Assembly (NCBI GenBank): GCA_905221605.1
Contig: CAJNDS010000080.1
Coordinates: forward strand, 876,455-936,454
Direction of reading: 5' to 3'
Length of the DNA stretch: 60,000 nucleotides
Source: Symbiodinium natans
Lineage: Eukaryota; Sar; Dinophyceae; Suessiales; Symbiodiniaceae
Part shown: positions 1-8,649 of the stretch, one piece after another
Layout: each line of letters starts with the position of its first letter
How positions within the stretch are numbered: position 1 is the first letter of the stretch
Translations under genes and position numbers: made by a program
Notes under the pieces: model-generated
What the model was told of the DNA's origin: nothing
The model's input: only the letters and a program-made list of their open reading frames with translations
The model's database searches: none

Positions 1-337
1 AACACCTGAGACCTCTCGAACCTCATCACCATACAACTATGATCCAAAAGCCGTCAAGGTCCGATCCCAGAAAGGGGGCCTAGTGCCTTCTTTCTTGAAC
101 CTGCCAGTCTGCTGTGCGCATCTACAAAGGACCCTCTCCTTGATGAAGGCACGCGCGTGCTCGCGGATGAGGTGAGAGGCCCAGCGCCTGCCGGAAAGCA
201 CTGGGTAAGAGACAGAATAGATGCTGGACAGGTGACGACAAGGTGATGCTGAGGATACTCAACACCTCTGCGTTTCAAGGTCCCTTGGATTCTGCCTCTT
301 CGGGATCCTAGAGGCCTTCTCCACACCTGTCTCGCCC

Positions 338-1276
338 AAAACCCCAAACCCTAAACACTGAAGCCTAAACCCTAAACCCTAAACCCTAAACCCTAGACCC
401 TACACCCTAAACCCCAAACCCTAAACCCAAGACCCTAAACCCTACACCCTAAACCCTAAACCCTAAACCCTAAACCCAAGTCCTGACCAAAGAGATCATG
501 AAGCCACAGGAGGCGCCGACGCCCAACTGGAGCGGGACGTGAGGGCCGCTGGTTGGTTTCAGGGTTTAGGGTTTAGGGTTTAGGGTCTTGGGTTTAGGGT
601 TTAGGGTTTAGGGTTTGGGGTTTAGGGTTTAGGGTTTAGGGTTTAGGGTTTAGGGTTCAGGGTTTAGGGCTTAGGGTTTAGGACTTGGCATACGTGGTGT
701 TCTCGGGATCGTGATACTTCCGATGTGGCAAGTGACTGGCTTTCTGGTTCGCTTCTCAAACTAACCCCAAACCCTAAACTACCCTGAACCCTAAACCCTA
801 AACCCTAAACCCTGAACCCTAAACCCTAAACCCTAAACCCGCGAGCATAAAGCTCAGAAAAGCTCAGCAGATGCACATGGAAACAACAGAGCCAAACTAG
901 ACATCATCTGTTGCAGCTGCACGTGGAGCACGCCTTCTCAATGCAAGAGGGTGATTCAGCGGGTCGGTAACATGAAAGGGTTTAGGTTTTGGGTTTAGGG
1001 TTCAGGGTTCAGGGTTCAACACGTAAAGCGGACCCACTTTGCAAGCCAAGTTCTACCAAAAACCAAAGAAGAGGCCATGCGCAAGCACGGGGGCCCTAAA
1101 CCCTAAACCCTAAACCCTAAACCCTAAACCCTAAACCCTAAACCCTAAACCCCCTTCCGAAACGCCCCCAACCACGAGCCCATGCGGATGAGCAGCATCG
1201 TCCACGCCGGAAGCTTCCTGGAAGGGATTTGGGATGTTCAGGGTTTAGGGTTTAGGGTTTAGGGTTGAGGGTTCAG
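338..1276. repeat. Cluster of six telomere-type arrays in alternating orientation
   Basis: CCCTAAA arrays at about 338-479, 761-841 and 1094-1153. TTTAGGG arrays at 558-683, 978-1018 and 1238-1275. Orientation alternates and unrelated 50-250 bp unique pieces separate them. Variants such as CCCTAGA, CCCCAAA, TTCAGGG and TTGAGGG occur. Confidence 0.95.
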
Positions 1277-1454
1277 CATCTCAAGTCCAAGCATTCACTA
1301 GTCAAGCAGCTTGTCAAGCGTTGGAAAAAAAAAACCACCCACCCAAGAAACCCATAACATTGAGAAAATATAAAGTTCACTCAATACTTTCCCGGTGGGC
1401 TTAAAGCTCAAAGTCCAGTTGGCCCAAAACCCGAAATCTAAGGCCCACAATAGA

Positions 1455-1593
1455 CCCCTAAACCCTATGCCCCAAATCCTAGGGCCTTAACCCCTGAAAC
1501 CTATTGTTTAGGAGCTTCAAAAGGGGGAACCCCAGGAATAAACCCTATGCCCCAAACCCTACAGCCCTAAACCCTATGCCCCAAACCCTAAGA
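1455..1593. repeat. Degenerate CCCTAAACCCTATGCCCCAAA repeat
   Basis: Phrases such as CCCTAAACCCTATGCCCCAAA recur with small changes about three times. This looks like telomere-type repeat mixed with a longer unit. It leads straight into the satellite that starts at 1600. Confidence 0.7.
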
Positions 1594-1599
1594 GCCGTT

Positions 1600-2150
1600 T
1601 AGGACCCCCCCGGGTGGAAAAAAACCATTTGCCGACGAAGGGGGTCAGGGTTTAGGGCCCCCCCGGGTGGAAAAAAACCATTTGCCGACGAAGGGGGTCA
1701 GGGTTTAGGGCCCCCCCGGGTGGAAAAAAAACGAAGGGGGTCAGGGTTTAGGGCCCCCGCGGGTGGAAAAAAACCATTTGCCGACGAAGGGGGTCAGGGT
1801 TTAGGGCCCCCCCCGGGTGGAAAAAAACCATTTGCCGACGAAGGGGGTCAGGGTTTAGGGTCCTTTTGGGTGGAGAAAAATCATTTGCCGACGAAGGGGG
1901 TCAGGGTTTAGGGCCCCCCCGGGTGGAAAAAAACCATTTGCCGACGAAGGGGGTCAGGGTTTAGGGCCCCCCCGGGTGGAAAAAAACCATCTGCCGACGA
2001 AGGGGGTCAGGGTTTAGGGCCCCCCCGAATGTAAAAAAAACATTTGCCGACGAAGGGGGTCAGGGTTTAGGGCCCCCCCCCAGGTGGAAGAAAACTATTT
2101 GCCCACGAAGGGGGTCAGGGTTTAGGGCCCAGAAAAAAACCACATGCCCA
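1600..2150. repeat. ~53-bp satellite with built-in telomeric heptamer, about 11 copies
   Basis: Each unit reads CCCCCCCGGGTGG, A7, CCATTTGCCGACGAAGGGGG, TCAGGGTTTAGGG. Units begin near 1605, 1659, 1707 (short, internal deletion), 1755, 1808, 1862, 1913, 1966, 2019, 2073 and 2126, the last decaying. The 63-residue open frame here (KKPFADEGGQGLG repeats) is a by-product of the repeat. Confidence 0.95.
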
Positions 2151-2186
2151 CGAAGCCCATTAGGGTTGAAATATACATAGTAAGAG

Positions 2187-2296
2187 AGGGTTCAGGGTTC
2201 AGGGTTCAGGGTTGAGGGTTTGGGGTTTAGGGTTTAGGGTTTAGGGTTTAGGGTTTAGGGTTTAGGGTTTAGGGTTTAGGGTTTAGGGTTTAGGGT
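2187..2296. repeat. TTTAGGG array
   Basis: Starts with TTCAGGG and TTGAGGG variants and becomes about ten uniform TTTAGGG units. It ends at GTGGTGTCAAG. Confidence 0.95.
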
Positions 2297-2372
2297 GGTG
2301 TCAAGATGTGCATGATATCACTTGCAAGCGCTCAAAAAGCCAAGCACCCCTCATCCAACTCCAAAGGAAGAA

Positions 2373-2660
2373 CATGTTTCAGAAACCATCGCGGGTCCTT
2401 CCACAAACTGGGTCATGGGAACTGGACTGACATGGGTCCATCACGATGAAAGGGTTGGGGCTTGGGGTTCTGGTTGCGGTTCAAGGATTGCAGGATGTTC
2501 GCCGCTGCTGTCGGCACTTGCAGAGGTTCGGTTCACCCAGGGACATAGATCCATGACACATACCATGACACAAATCTGCAAGCTTGCGAAGCCGATACGT
2601 CCAGCAGGCACGTCAAGGTCTGATCCGAATGCAGTATGCACATGCCACAGAAGTGCGAAG
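2373..2660. repeat. Dispersed repeat with partial copies at 9.6 and 11.3 kb
   Basis: 2385-2505 matches 9570-9690: AAACC..CGCG, CTTCCACAA, TCATGGGAACTGG.CTGACA, CAGGGATTGCA.GATGTTCG. 2572-2640 matches 11314-11383: ATCTGCAAGCTTGCGAAGCC, GTCCAGCAGG, TGATC.GAATGCAG. The two halves occur together here but apart elsewhere, so this copy may be the more complete one. No coding frame is convincing. Confidence 0.65.
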
Positions 2661-2790
2661 CAAGTCATGGAAAGGCTCAGTTGGGTTTTACGAGTGTTCC
2701 GGGCTTGCATGCCAACCTAGACTAACCTGACCGGCTTTAGGAGATCATGGATGATGCATACCTCAAGAGTTTACATTACATAGTACTCAT

Positions 2791-2887
2791 CTAGGATGGC
2801 CCCTAAAACCCTCTGAAAAATATTCCTGAATATGATGCTCTTAAACCCAAATAAGGGAAATATAAAATGTCCCAAGGGCCTACCTAG
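2791..2887. mobile_element. Intergenic introner-family copy with TIRs and TSD
   Basis: A 97-bp element similar to the insert in intron 2 of the CLN5-like gene: shared CCCTCTGAAA, AAACCCAA.AAGGGA and GGCCTACCT blocks in the same order. It is flanked by exact TCAT duplicates at 2787-2790 and 2888-2891. The ends are inverted: CTAGGATGGCCCCT on the left, CTAGGTAGGCCCTT as reverse complement of the right. No convincing exon surrounds it, and its duplicate does not begin with G on the minus strand (ATGA). It could therefore not supply a GN donor if read that way. Confidence 0.8.
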
Positions 2888-2891
2888 TCAT

Positions 2892-3372
2892 GTGTCATGT
2901 GATGTGTGCAGCCATCCTTTCCTCCGCCTGCAGGACAGGAAAGAGGTCGCTTACGGCCGCAAGCACCCCTATTGGAGGGACGCCGGCCGGGTGGTGGAAC
3001 CCCCAAAAAAGGCTTATATGGGGGTTTATGAAAATAGACACCTAGAATAGACCCCCATGTAATAGCTGTCCGTTTGCAACGGGTCTCCAGCACTTCAAAA
3101 AGCTTCTTCAATCCAAACATGCATGAACCAAACCAAGAAGTCCCAAACACAACAAGCGCCAGGAAAAAAGACATGTGTCCATCCGGGACCTGCTCTAGGG
3201 CCACAAAACAGGGCGGGATGTGTAGCAACTTGACTGGCCTTTAACACCACAAGGTTCCCAAGAGGGCACGGATTCGTAAATGCCAGAGAGCCGTGGGGAT
3301 CGGACCGCAAAAATCTTTGGGAATTTGAAAAACAGACCGTTTTTTTCTCCGATGGAGCCTTCAGAGCAGACT
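2892..3372. other. Region downstream of the CLN5-like gene
   Basis: I see no supported coding frame or structured repeat. It should hold the 3' UTR of the minus-strand CLN5-like gene (stop at 3373-3375). Confidence 0.4.
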
Positions 3373-5066
3373 TCACCACGGTGTTAAGGTCCTCACGACT
3401 TGAGTTTCACACTCGCCCTCGACGTTCGGTGGGATGTGTTGCCAGGGCAAGATCATTCTTTGAGCCAGCTGACTTGGCTTCACTCCGAAGTAGGGCTTCA
3501 CCAGATTCGCGCGGAAGTACCTCACCGTGCCCAGTCTCCGAAGACAAAAACCTCAAAGATTCTAAGGACTCTACAGTTAGAAGTACCCCTATTAAAGAAC
3601 AGAAAAAGACTCTACAGTTAGAAGTACCCCTAGAAAAGAGAAGCAAGGCCAAAAGGCTACCATTCTCTCTCCCCCAGGGCACTCCCCGGGCCCGGAGCCC
3701 TCGGGGCCTGCATGGAAGAGGACGACTTCGGCTGTTTTGGAGGTCTCCCCCGTCTCCCGCGTCTCCCCTCTCACCGTGCGCAGGAGGTTGGAGGCGAAGT
3801 CGGCGATGTCGTGAAAGCTGTGGGAGGTCAGTGGCTGGAGTTGCTGGTAGAACCTATACTGAACTGGGAACCCTAGCAAAAATCAATGTTTTATGCTGCT
3901 TCTTAGGAATTAGAATCAAGTACCCAAGAATTAAAAATTATTTCCAAGTACCCCCCATCAGAGAACTCCACGATGCTCTGCGAGTCGGCTGGAGTCGTCA
4001 GGTCGAGCCGCGACGGACTGCGGTCCGTGATGAATGCGAAGTAGTTGCGGCACAAGGGGCGCTGAATCGAAAAGTCGGCCCCCAGCCGGAAGAGGTCTGA
4101 CAAGCTCCACTCCGTGAAGGAGTGGCAGACACTGTCTCCCATGTACGACTTCCGCGTCGCCGCATTCGTGGAATCCCATAGATTGAAGAGGGTGTATGCT
4201 GGGTGCCTTCTACCCCACAAGACCACCTCCCTGAACCACTGGTTCAAGATCCTTCCGGTGGCGGTGCCTACGGTGGTCCGATTCGCGCCTTGCAGCCACT
4301 CCCCTTTGTCTGAAGCGACGCGCCAGCCCACGACCGCCTGGTTCTCCCAAATCGGGATGCCTCCATCCGAGATGGCTGCGGGGAGGATGGCCTTGGGACC
4401 AAAGTCCTTGGTAGCCCAATTAACCATATTGCAATGAGGGCACCCTTTTTTGGGTTGGTGGTTTTTTAAGGGAACCCATGGCCAAGAAAACAAGGGAAAG
4501 GGTACCAGCTGGGCTATACCCAGAGTCTCTGGCGAAGTACTCGAAGAGCAGTGGCGGGGTTTCCTCGGACCCGACGACCTGCCGTGTCTCCGTGACCACC
4601 AAGGCAGAGTGGGTGAAGGAGAGCAGTGTGGACAAGGACTTGAGGCCGTTGCTGCTGATGGGATGACTGGCCTCGGGTGGCCCTTTGAAACCCTCTGAAA
4701 CATGTTCCTAAATTATGATCCTCTGAAACCCAACAAGGGAAGATACAAAACAATTCCGCAAAAGGCCTACCTGGTGGCATACTCCACTGTGTACACTGCC
4801 TCGTCAGGAAGGCTGGGCATCTCGCTCATGCTTCGGGCGGAACATGCGGTCTCAGCTGGGAGCCAAGGCTGCACGCAACTCCCCCACAAGCGCTGCAGAC
4901 CTTGGCTGCACTTAGGGGGTAGTTACTCCGTATTCAGAAACCCAATGACCCCAACAAGGCTAAGGATCAAAAAGTTTCAGTAAAGCACCACAAAGAGACC
5001 GTCGCCGTCCTGCACGCGGATGCCCTGGGTGGGAAGGCTGGACAGAGCCAGCCACCAGAATTGCAT
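3373..5066 (-). CDS. CLN5: CLN5-like lysosomal protein gene, six exons
   Basis: Exons in transcript order: 5066-5000, 4900-4779, 4671-4528, 4406-3967, 3853-3775 and 3525-3373. Joined, they give 334 codons plus TGA with no internal stop. The animal CLN5 precursor is of similar size (about 360-400 aa). Residues 1-15 (MQFWWLALSSLPTQG) look like a signal peptide, which is why I chose this ATG. Recognition rests on an alignment to CLN5 from memory: a Cys pair (31, 42), FTHSALVV with His84, LLFEYF with Glu107, IWENQ (131-134), an N-glycosylation site NRT (153), GTATGRILNQWF (158-169), then MGDSVCHSF with Cys205 and RLGADF. His84, Glu107 and Cys205 match the order of the human CLN5 triad His166/Glu183/Cys280. 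Human CLN5 is a lysosomal NlpC/P60-like enzyme reported as bis(monoacylglycero)phosphate synthase and thioesterase. The last exon junction is the weakest (acceptor CG, not AG). An upstream non-coding or coding exon is possible. Confidence 0.75.
3526..3770 (-). mobile_element. Putative introner 5 (intron 5), longer and irregular
   Basis: A 245-bp insert flanked by TCAC at 3522-3525 and 3771-3774 (GTGA on the gene strand), within a longer shared GCACGGTGAG. The donor GT is good and the phase-0 join gives Leu-Arg-Thr | Val-Arg-Tyr-Phe. However, the implied acceptor is CG, not AG. The insert contains a 24-bp direct repeat (3567-3590 and 3608-3631). An alternative exon 6 in another frame starts VLPRESGEALL, so this boundary is unresolved. 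Confidence 0.4.
3854..3962 (-). mobile_element. Introner 4 (intron 4, GT donor)
   Basis: A 109-bp AT-rich insert flanked by GAAC at 3850-3853 and 3963-3966 (GTTC on the gene strand). The donor is gtgga|gttc and the acceptor tatag|gttc. The phase-2 join gives Ile-Val-Glu-Phe-Tyr-Gln-Gln, continuing the CLN5-like alignment. Inverted ends are weak. The plus-strand left end starts with CT, as in the other elements, which supplies the AG acceptor on the gene strand. Confidence 0.6.
4407..4523 (-). mobile_element. Introner 3 (intron 3, GA donor)
   Basis: A 117-bp insert flanked by AGTC at 4403-4406 and 4524-4527 (GACT on the gene strand). The donor is GA (gccaga|gact) and the acceptor AG|G (accaag|gact). 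The join is phase 0 (Phe-Ala-Arg | Asp-Phe-Gly). Terminal inverted repeats: CTTGGTAGCCCA and CTGGGTATAGCCCA. GA donors are rare outside dinoflagellates. Confidence 0.7.
4672..4774 (-). mobile_element. Introner 2 (intron 2, GC donor)
   Basis: A 103-bp insert flanked by TGGC at 4668-4671 and 4775-4778 (GCCA on the gene strand). The donor is GC (gagtat|gcca) and the acceptor AG|G (cccgag|gcca). The join is phase 0 (Glu-Tyr | Ala-Ser-His). Splicing at the more obvious GTAGG, four bases past the duplicate, would break the frame. Terminal inverted repeats: CTCGGGTGGCCCTTT at one end, CCAGGTAGGCCTTTT as reverse complement of the other. It shares much of its length with the intergenic copy at 2791-2887. 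Confidence 0.75.
4901..4995 (-). mobile_element. Introner 1 (intron 1 of CLN5-like gene)
   Basis: A 95-bp insert flanked by AGAC at 4897-4900 and 4996-4999 (GTCT on the gene strand). On the gene strand the upstream duplicate supplies the GT donor (gacg|gtct) and the insert ends in AAG just before the second GTCT, giving an AG|G acceptor. Removing insert plus one duplicate joins exons 1 and 2 in phase 1. The ends are only loosely inverted (CTTGGCTGCACTTA against CTTTGTGGTGCTTTA). A related fragment lies at 58739-58800. Confidence 0.65.
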
Positions 5067-6002
5067 CGTGAACGAAAAGTGTTTGGCAGATACCGGGACA
5101 GATTGAGGCTCCTGTGGTTTGGGCCACATGTGCCTGCAGCAGCTATCACGCACGCAACATGAAATATCCATCACTCGGCACTGCTTTGCCCTTGCAATGC
5201 ACCCACGACCCTCAGAGAAGCCGAAGAGACAACAACGAAGCGGCAACAAAAGCACAGAAACATAGGCAAACACACCTTACATGATCATGTGATCACAACA
5301 AAAGTCCCCGGGGCCTTCTGCCTGGGGCCTAGGGCCATCTGTGGGGTCTTTAAGCCCCCCAGGGGGTTTATCAGGCCTTTTCGGATTTCAGAGTAGGAGC
5401 AGCATCATGGCACTGGTGGCACACAAGCTGCTCCTCGTGGCTTCAGTCCAGGCCCAGCTGCGCAAGGGTCGCTTGAAATCCTGTAAGTGCGCAGCTGCCG
5501 CAAGTAGAATAGCACCTAATGCCAGCTTTGGTTACAGGGTGCTGAAGGTAAAAAGAGGGAGTGTGGAGGCAACTCGCAGGGCCTCCTCTCCTCCCACTGA
5601 ATTTCGGGGCGCTGGATGAATCGAAACCGCCACATCCAGTGACTGGCTGTCCACACACGGGTTCCACTTCCCCTATCCCTAAACCCGAAACCCTCAACCC
5701 TAAACCCTAAACCCTAAACCCTAATAAAGCCCCCAAGGTCCACTAGGTGGTCATGTTGAGGCAGGAGAAGCCACTGACGGCCGGGTTCACAGCTTCAATG
5801 ATCACCTGACTTGGCTCAAGGCTGCTCAGCTCCCTGGTTGTAATTCTCTCCCGAGTTGTCAGTCGCCGATCGCCCGCGGCAGGGATGGGAAGCATTGCCC
5901 TGTAGGTCGATGGATTTCAGCTTGCTGACAGGCCATCCATAGCGCATGCACGTGAACTCGCCAATCTCCGAAGAGATCCTTGTCTCAGAGGGTCTCAAAG
6001 AG
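5067..6002. other. Intergenic region between the two minus-strand genes
   Basis: Apart from the telomere-type array at 5673-5724 I see no supported gene. The CLN5-like exon-1 frame stays open upstream to 5273. The start at 5066 is therefore a choice based on the signal peptide, and an upstream exon or 5' UTR is likely here. TTGGCTCAAG at 5813-5822 resembles only the 3' end of the dinoflagellate spliced leader. Confidence 0.5.
5673..5724. repeat. CCCTAAA array between the two genes
   Basis: About six units with CCCGAAA and CCCTCAA variants at the left end, ending in CCCTAATAAAG. Confidence 0.9.
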
Positions 6003-6072
6003 GGTTTAGGATTTAGGGTTTAGGGTTTAGGGTTTAGGGTTTAGGGGTTTAGGGTTTAGGGTTTAGGGGTTT
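6003..6072. repeat. TTTAGGG array just downstream of the PAN-like gene
   Basis: About nine units including two TTTAGGGG variants. It lies in the probable 3' UTR or termination region of the minus-strand PAN-like gene. Confidence 0.95.
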
Positions 6073-6110
6073 GACAACACACAGCCTGAAACGAGCAACG
6101 GCTGTCGGTG

Positions 6111-7019
6111 CTAGCGGGCACTGCGCTTCGCGTGCTGTACAAGTACGATCGTTATCGAAGCAGCAGTAGGAGCACTCAGAACAATCACAACGATAATGGC
6201 AAGAAAGAGGAGGAGGACGAGGAGGACGGCAAGGAAGAGCAAGAGACTACTGGCAGTGCTCGGAACGTGAACAAGCTCCTTGACGCTTATCTTATCCTTC
6301 GGACGGCCGAGAATCTCCTTGATGGCATACAGCCCCTGGAAACGTGTCCAGATCTCGCAGCGGCCATAGCTGTACTCGATCCCGACGCAGCCCCCGGTAG
6401 TTTCACACTTGCTCTGGCATCCCGGCAACGAGTAGATGTCATTGAACACCTGGTAGTGCTTGGGGTCGTTGTCCGAGCTGTTGTCCCCACGGCAGGCATG
6501 GTTTCCGGGACCTCCGACCTCCTCCCACACCCGGTGGTCCACTTCGCTTTCGTTCCAGCGGCTGGGGCCCGTCATCAAGTTCACCGCGCCGTTCTGGACG
6601 ATGTGGTAGCCCGGTAAGGCCTCTTCGGTGCATTGCCCCGGTGGCACTGTGACGCAGTGGCAACTGAAGCTCCCACAGCCGCTTGCATTCGCGCCCATGG
6701 GCGAGGGGGTTGTGTAGAGGCAGTTGCCGGCATTTGGCACACACTCACCGTGCTTGAACCTGCAATCGTCCGGGTCACATCCCTGATGTGTGCACACTGG
6801 GTTATTCGATGCTTTCTCCTGGAAGTCCTGCAAGGTGCTTTGGGCCGACCCCTCTTGTAGAAGGCCGTCGATTTCAACTCCCTCGCACACCCAGAACCAA
6901 TAGAAGTCGCTCTGCGTCTTGCGGCGGAGGGCCTTGTGCAAGAAGCTCCTTGCACAGGGATAGGAGCAGAAAGAGATCCCAGGCAGCAAAAGAGCTAACG
7001 ATCCACCGAAAGACATCAT
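6111..7019 (-). CDS. Cys-rich PAN/Apple-like type I membrane protein
   Basis: A single 302-codon frame. I chose the ATG at 7019 (Met-Met) because it opens a hydrophobic signal-peptide-like stretch (GGSLALLLPGISF); the frame stays open upstream to 7082. Residues 76-130 hold nine cysteines. Residues 176-225 carry a PAN/Apple-like core: GCQSKCETTGGCVGIEYS, then GRCEIWT. Short modules of this C..C...C.G.EYS..RCE.W pattern are common in dinoflagellate surface proteins, probably binding protein or carbohydrate. Residues 256-281 form a strong membrane helix (LLLFLAVLLVLLLFLAIIVV), followed by a short tail. Predicted topology: exterior domain, one helix, cytosolic tail. No intron is needed, so it could be a retrocopy. 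A telomere-type array starts 38 bp past the stop. It lies upstream of the CLN5-like gene on the same strand. Confidence 0.65.
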   Translation of the reverse strand: MMSFGGSLALLLPGISFCSYPCARSFLHKALRRKTQSDFYWFWVCEGVEIDGLLQEGSAQSTLQDFQEKASNNPVCTHQGCDPDDCRFKHGECVPNAGNCLYTTPSPMGANASGCGSFSCHCVTVPPGQCTEEALPGYHIVQNGAVNLMTGPSRWNESEVDHRVWEEVGGPGNHACRGDNSSDNDPKHYQVFNDIYSLPGCQSKCETTGGCVGIEYSYGRCEIWTRFQGLYAIKEILGRPKDKISVKELVHVPSTASSLLLFLAVLLVLLLFLAIIVVIVLSAPTAASITIVLVQHAKRSAR

Positions 7020-7082
7020 GCGAGCGCGGCTGGCTGCGAAGCTATGGATGCCATTGCGGCTGCCGCGAGGGGAAACGCACAA

Positions 7083-7786
7083 GCAAGAACAGGATTCAAC
7101 AGGAGCACCTGCTTCGGTATGAACAACCTATCCAACTTCAACTGCATGCCATGTCACACCCCTGCCCAAGCTCCTTTTCGCCAGCAAAGACAAGCCTGTT
7201 GGACACTGCGACGGGCGTGCTGCAGAGTGTTTTGTCCTCGGTTTCGGGCTTTCTGAAGGGCCGCTTGGGGCCCGTGCTAGAGGTTTAAGGGGTTTAAGGT
7301 TGAGCTTGGGTTTAGCATAAAGAAGACATGAGCGACAGCCCAAGCAAGTTCTTGCAATGCTTGCCAGATGTCCAAGCCAGCAGCAGCAAAGACAATGCAC
7401 GAATCATGGCTTCAAAACTAAGCTTGGAAGGATGTCACTCTGCCTACAGCAAGGCTTGCTTTCCCTGAGCCCTCCAGTCGGCAGGCAGACGCCAATGCGC
7501 CAATGAGTTTCCGTTGCGGAGGACTCTTCTGGAAAATGCTGGAAACCTGAGGAGGAACAGAAATCGTGGGACAGAGAGAGGAGCATCTCAGAGCGTGCAC
7601 TTCGGGCTGGCTCGGTTTAGGGTTTAGGGTTTGGGTTTATGTCTTCGAACTTTGGCAAGTTGAGGGTTTGCTCTTTTTCTGGCGCAGCGCTTCTATTCTG
7701 TGTCTCTCGTGACAATCAGGGAACCTCACGATCTCTTCGGCTGCGCGCGCATGCCCTTGGGCAGCATCCGCAACCTGCATCTCCGT
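7083..7786. other. Unique sequence upstream of the PAN-like gene
   Basis: No supported gene. Contains a three-unit TTTAGGG remnant at 7615-7639. Any promoter or 5' UTR of the PAN-like gene would be at the left end; I recognise no motif. Confidence 0.4.
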
Positions 7787-7918
7787 AAACCCTAAACCCT
7801 AAACCCTAACCCCTAAACCCTAACCCCTAAACCCTAAACCCTAAACCCTAAACCCTAAACCCTAAGCCCTAAACCCTAAACCCTAAACCCTAAACCCTAT
7901 ACCCTATAAACCCTAAAC
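7787..7918. repeat. CCCTAAA array
   Basis: About 18 units with CCCCTAA, CCCTAAG and CCCTATA variants. Confidence 0.95.
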
Positions 7919-8101
7919 CTTGCCCACCCTGGTCGCCTAGATCCACTGAGGCAGATCCCGCAGCACCCGCAGGCATCTGCACCACTTGGGGGTTTATGGC
8001 ACTTATCCGCCGAGGTTTTTTTGCCTGGAATGGGTACCCCCCGTAGGCGACCACGATCTGAAAGCGGACAGGACAGGCGCAGTTGAAGCCCTGCCCAGCA
8101 G

Positions 8102-8129
8102 GCCCCCCCCCCCCCCCCCCCCCCCCCCC
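8102..8129. repeat. Poly-C tract, 28 nt
   Basis: Uninterrupted C run. Apparent proline- and glycine-rich frames across it are artefacts. Confidence 0.95.
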
Positions 8130-8189
8130 TGCCTTTCCCCTCCTTTTGCTTTTCGCCAAACCGTGAAGCGTGAGCCCCCAAAGCCCGCA

Positions 8190-8245
8190 ACCTAAACCTC
8201 AACCCTGAACCAGAAACCCGGAACCCTAAACCCTAAACCCAACCC
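8190..8245. repeat. Degenerate CCCTAAA array
   Basis: Units such as CCTAAACCT, CCCTGAA, CCCGGAA and CCCTAAA. The decay suggests an old insertion. Confidence 0.8.
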
Positions 8246-8365
8246 TCGTTGCCTTGGGGTGCAGCAACTTCGACGCTGCGGAATCACCATGCTCACGCGG
8301 ATGCGCTGGGCCGGGCCGAGGCGGGTCGCGTAGCGTTAAAATTCACCAAAAATAAGGGTACCCAG

Positions 8366-8413
8366 AACTGTACTCATAATATTAGGGCACTTAAGGGAAT
8401 TATAAGTACAGTT
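8366..8413. repeat. Hairpin element, 15-bp inverted repeat
   Basis: AACTGTACTCATAAT at 8366-8380 and ATTATAAGTACAGTT at 8399-8413 pair at 14 of 15 positions around an 18-nt loop. AATAAG.GTACC sequences lie outside both arms. Likely a short MITE-like element; no clear target duplication. Confidence 0.7.
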
Positions 8414-8649
8414 GCAAGAACAGCTTTAGTTGGTTAATAAGTACCATGAACTTTCAAGCACCCGTTCCACCCACAACACCCGCAAGCGCCTGAACGTCAA
8501 GCCTTGGATCATGCTGCCGAGGTGTCTAGGAGCGCTACCGGATGTTTGCTCAGACTCCAACCCTAAGGCTTTAAGGACTCTAAATCTGGGTTTTTGGGCC
8601 CAAAGGCATTGTCATACAAAGGTGTCTGGGCTTTTTTGAGCCCACGCGT

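Noticed and set aside
1720-1911. Small protein with KKPFADEGGQGLG repeats
   Set aside because: A translation of the 53-bp satellite; the frame is lost at the short and variant units.
338-2296. True chromosome end
   Set aside because: Arrays alternate in orientation, are short and continue through the window. A real telomere would be one long array of one orientation at a sequence end.
3903-4703. 266-codon minus-strand frame as an intron-less gene
   Set aside because: Its N-terminal third crosses introns 2-3 in the wrong frame. The six-exon model explains the conserved part better.
5813-5822. TTGGCTCAAG as a second spliced-leader relic
   Set aside because: Only 10 nt match and nothing upstream resembles the rest of the leader.
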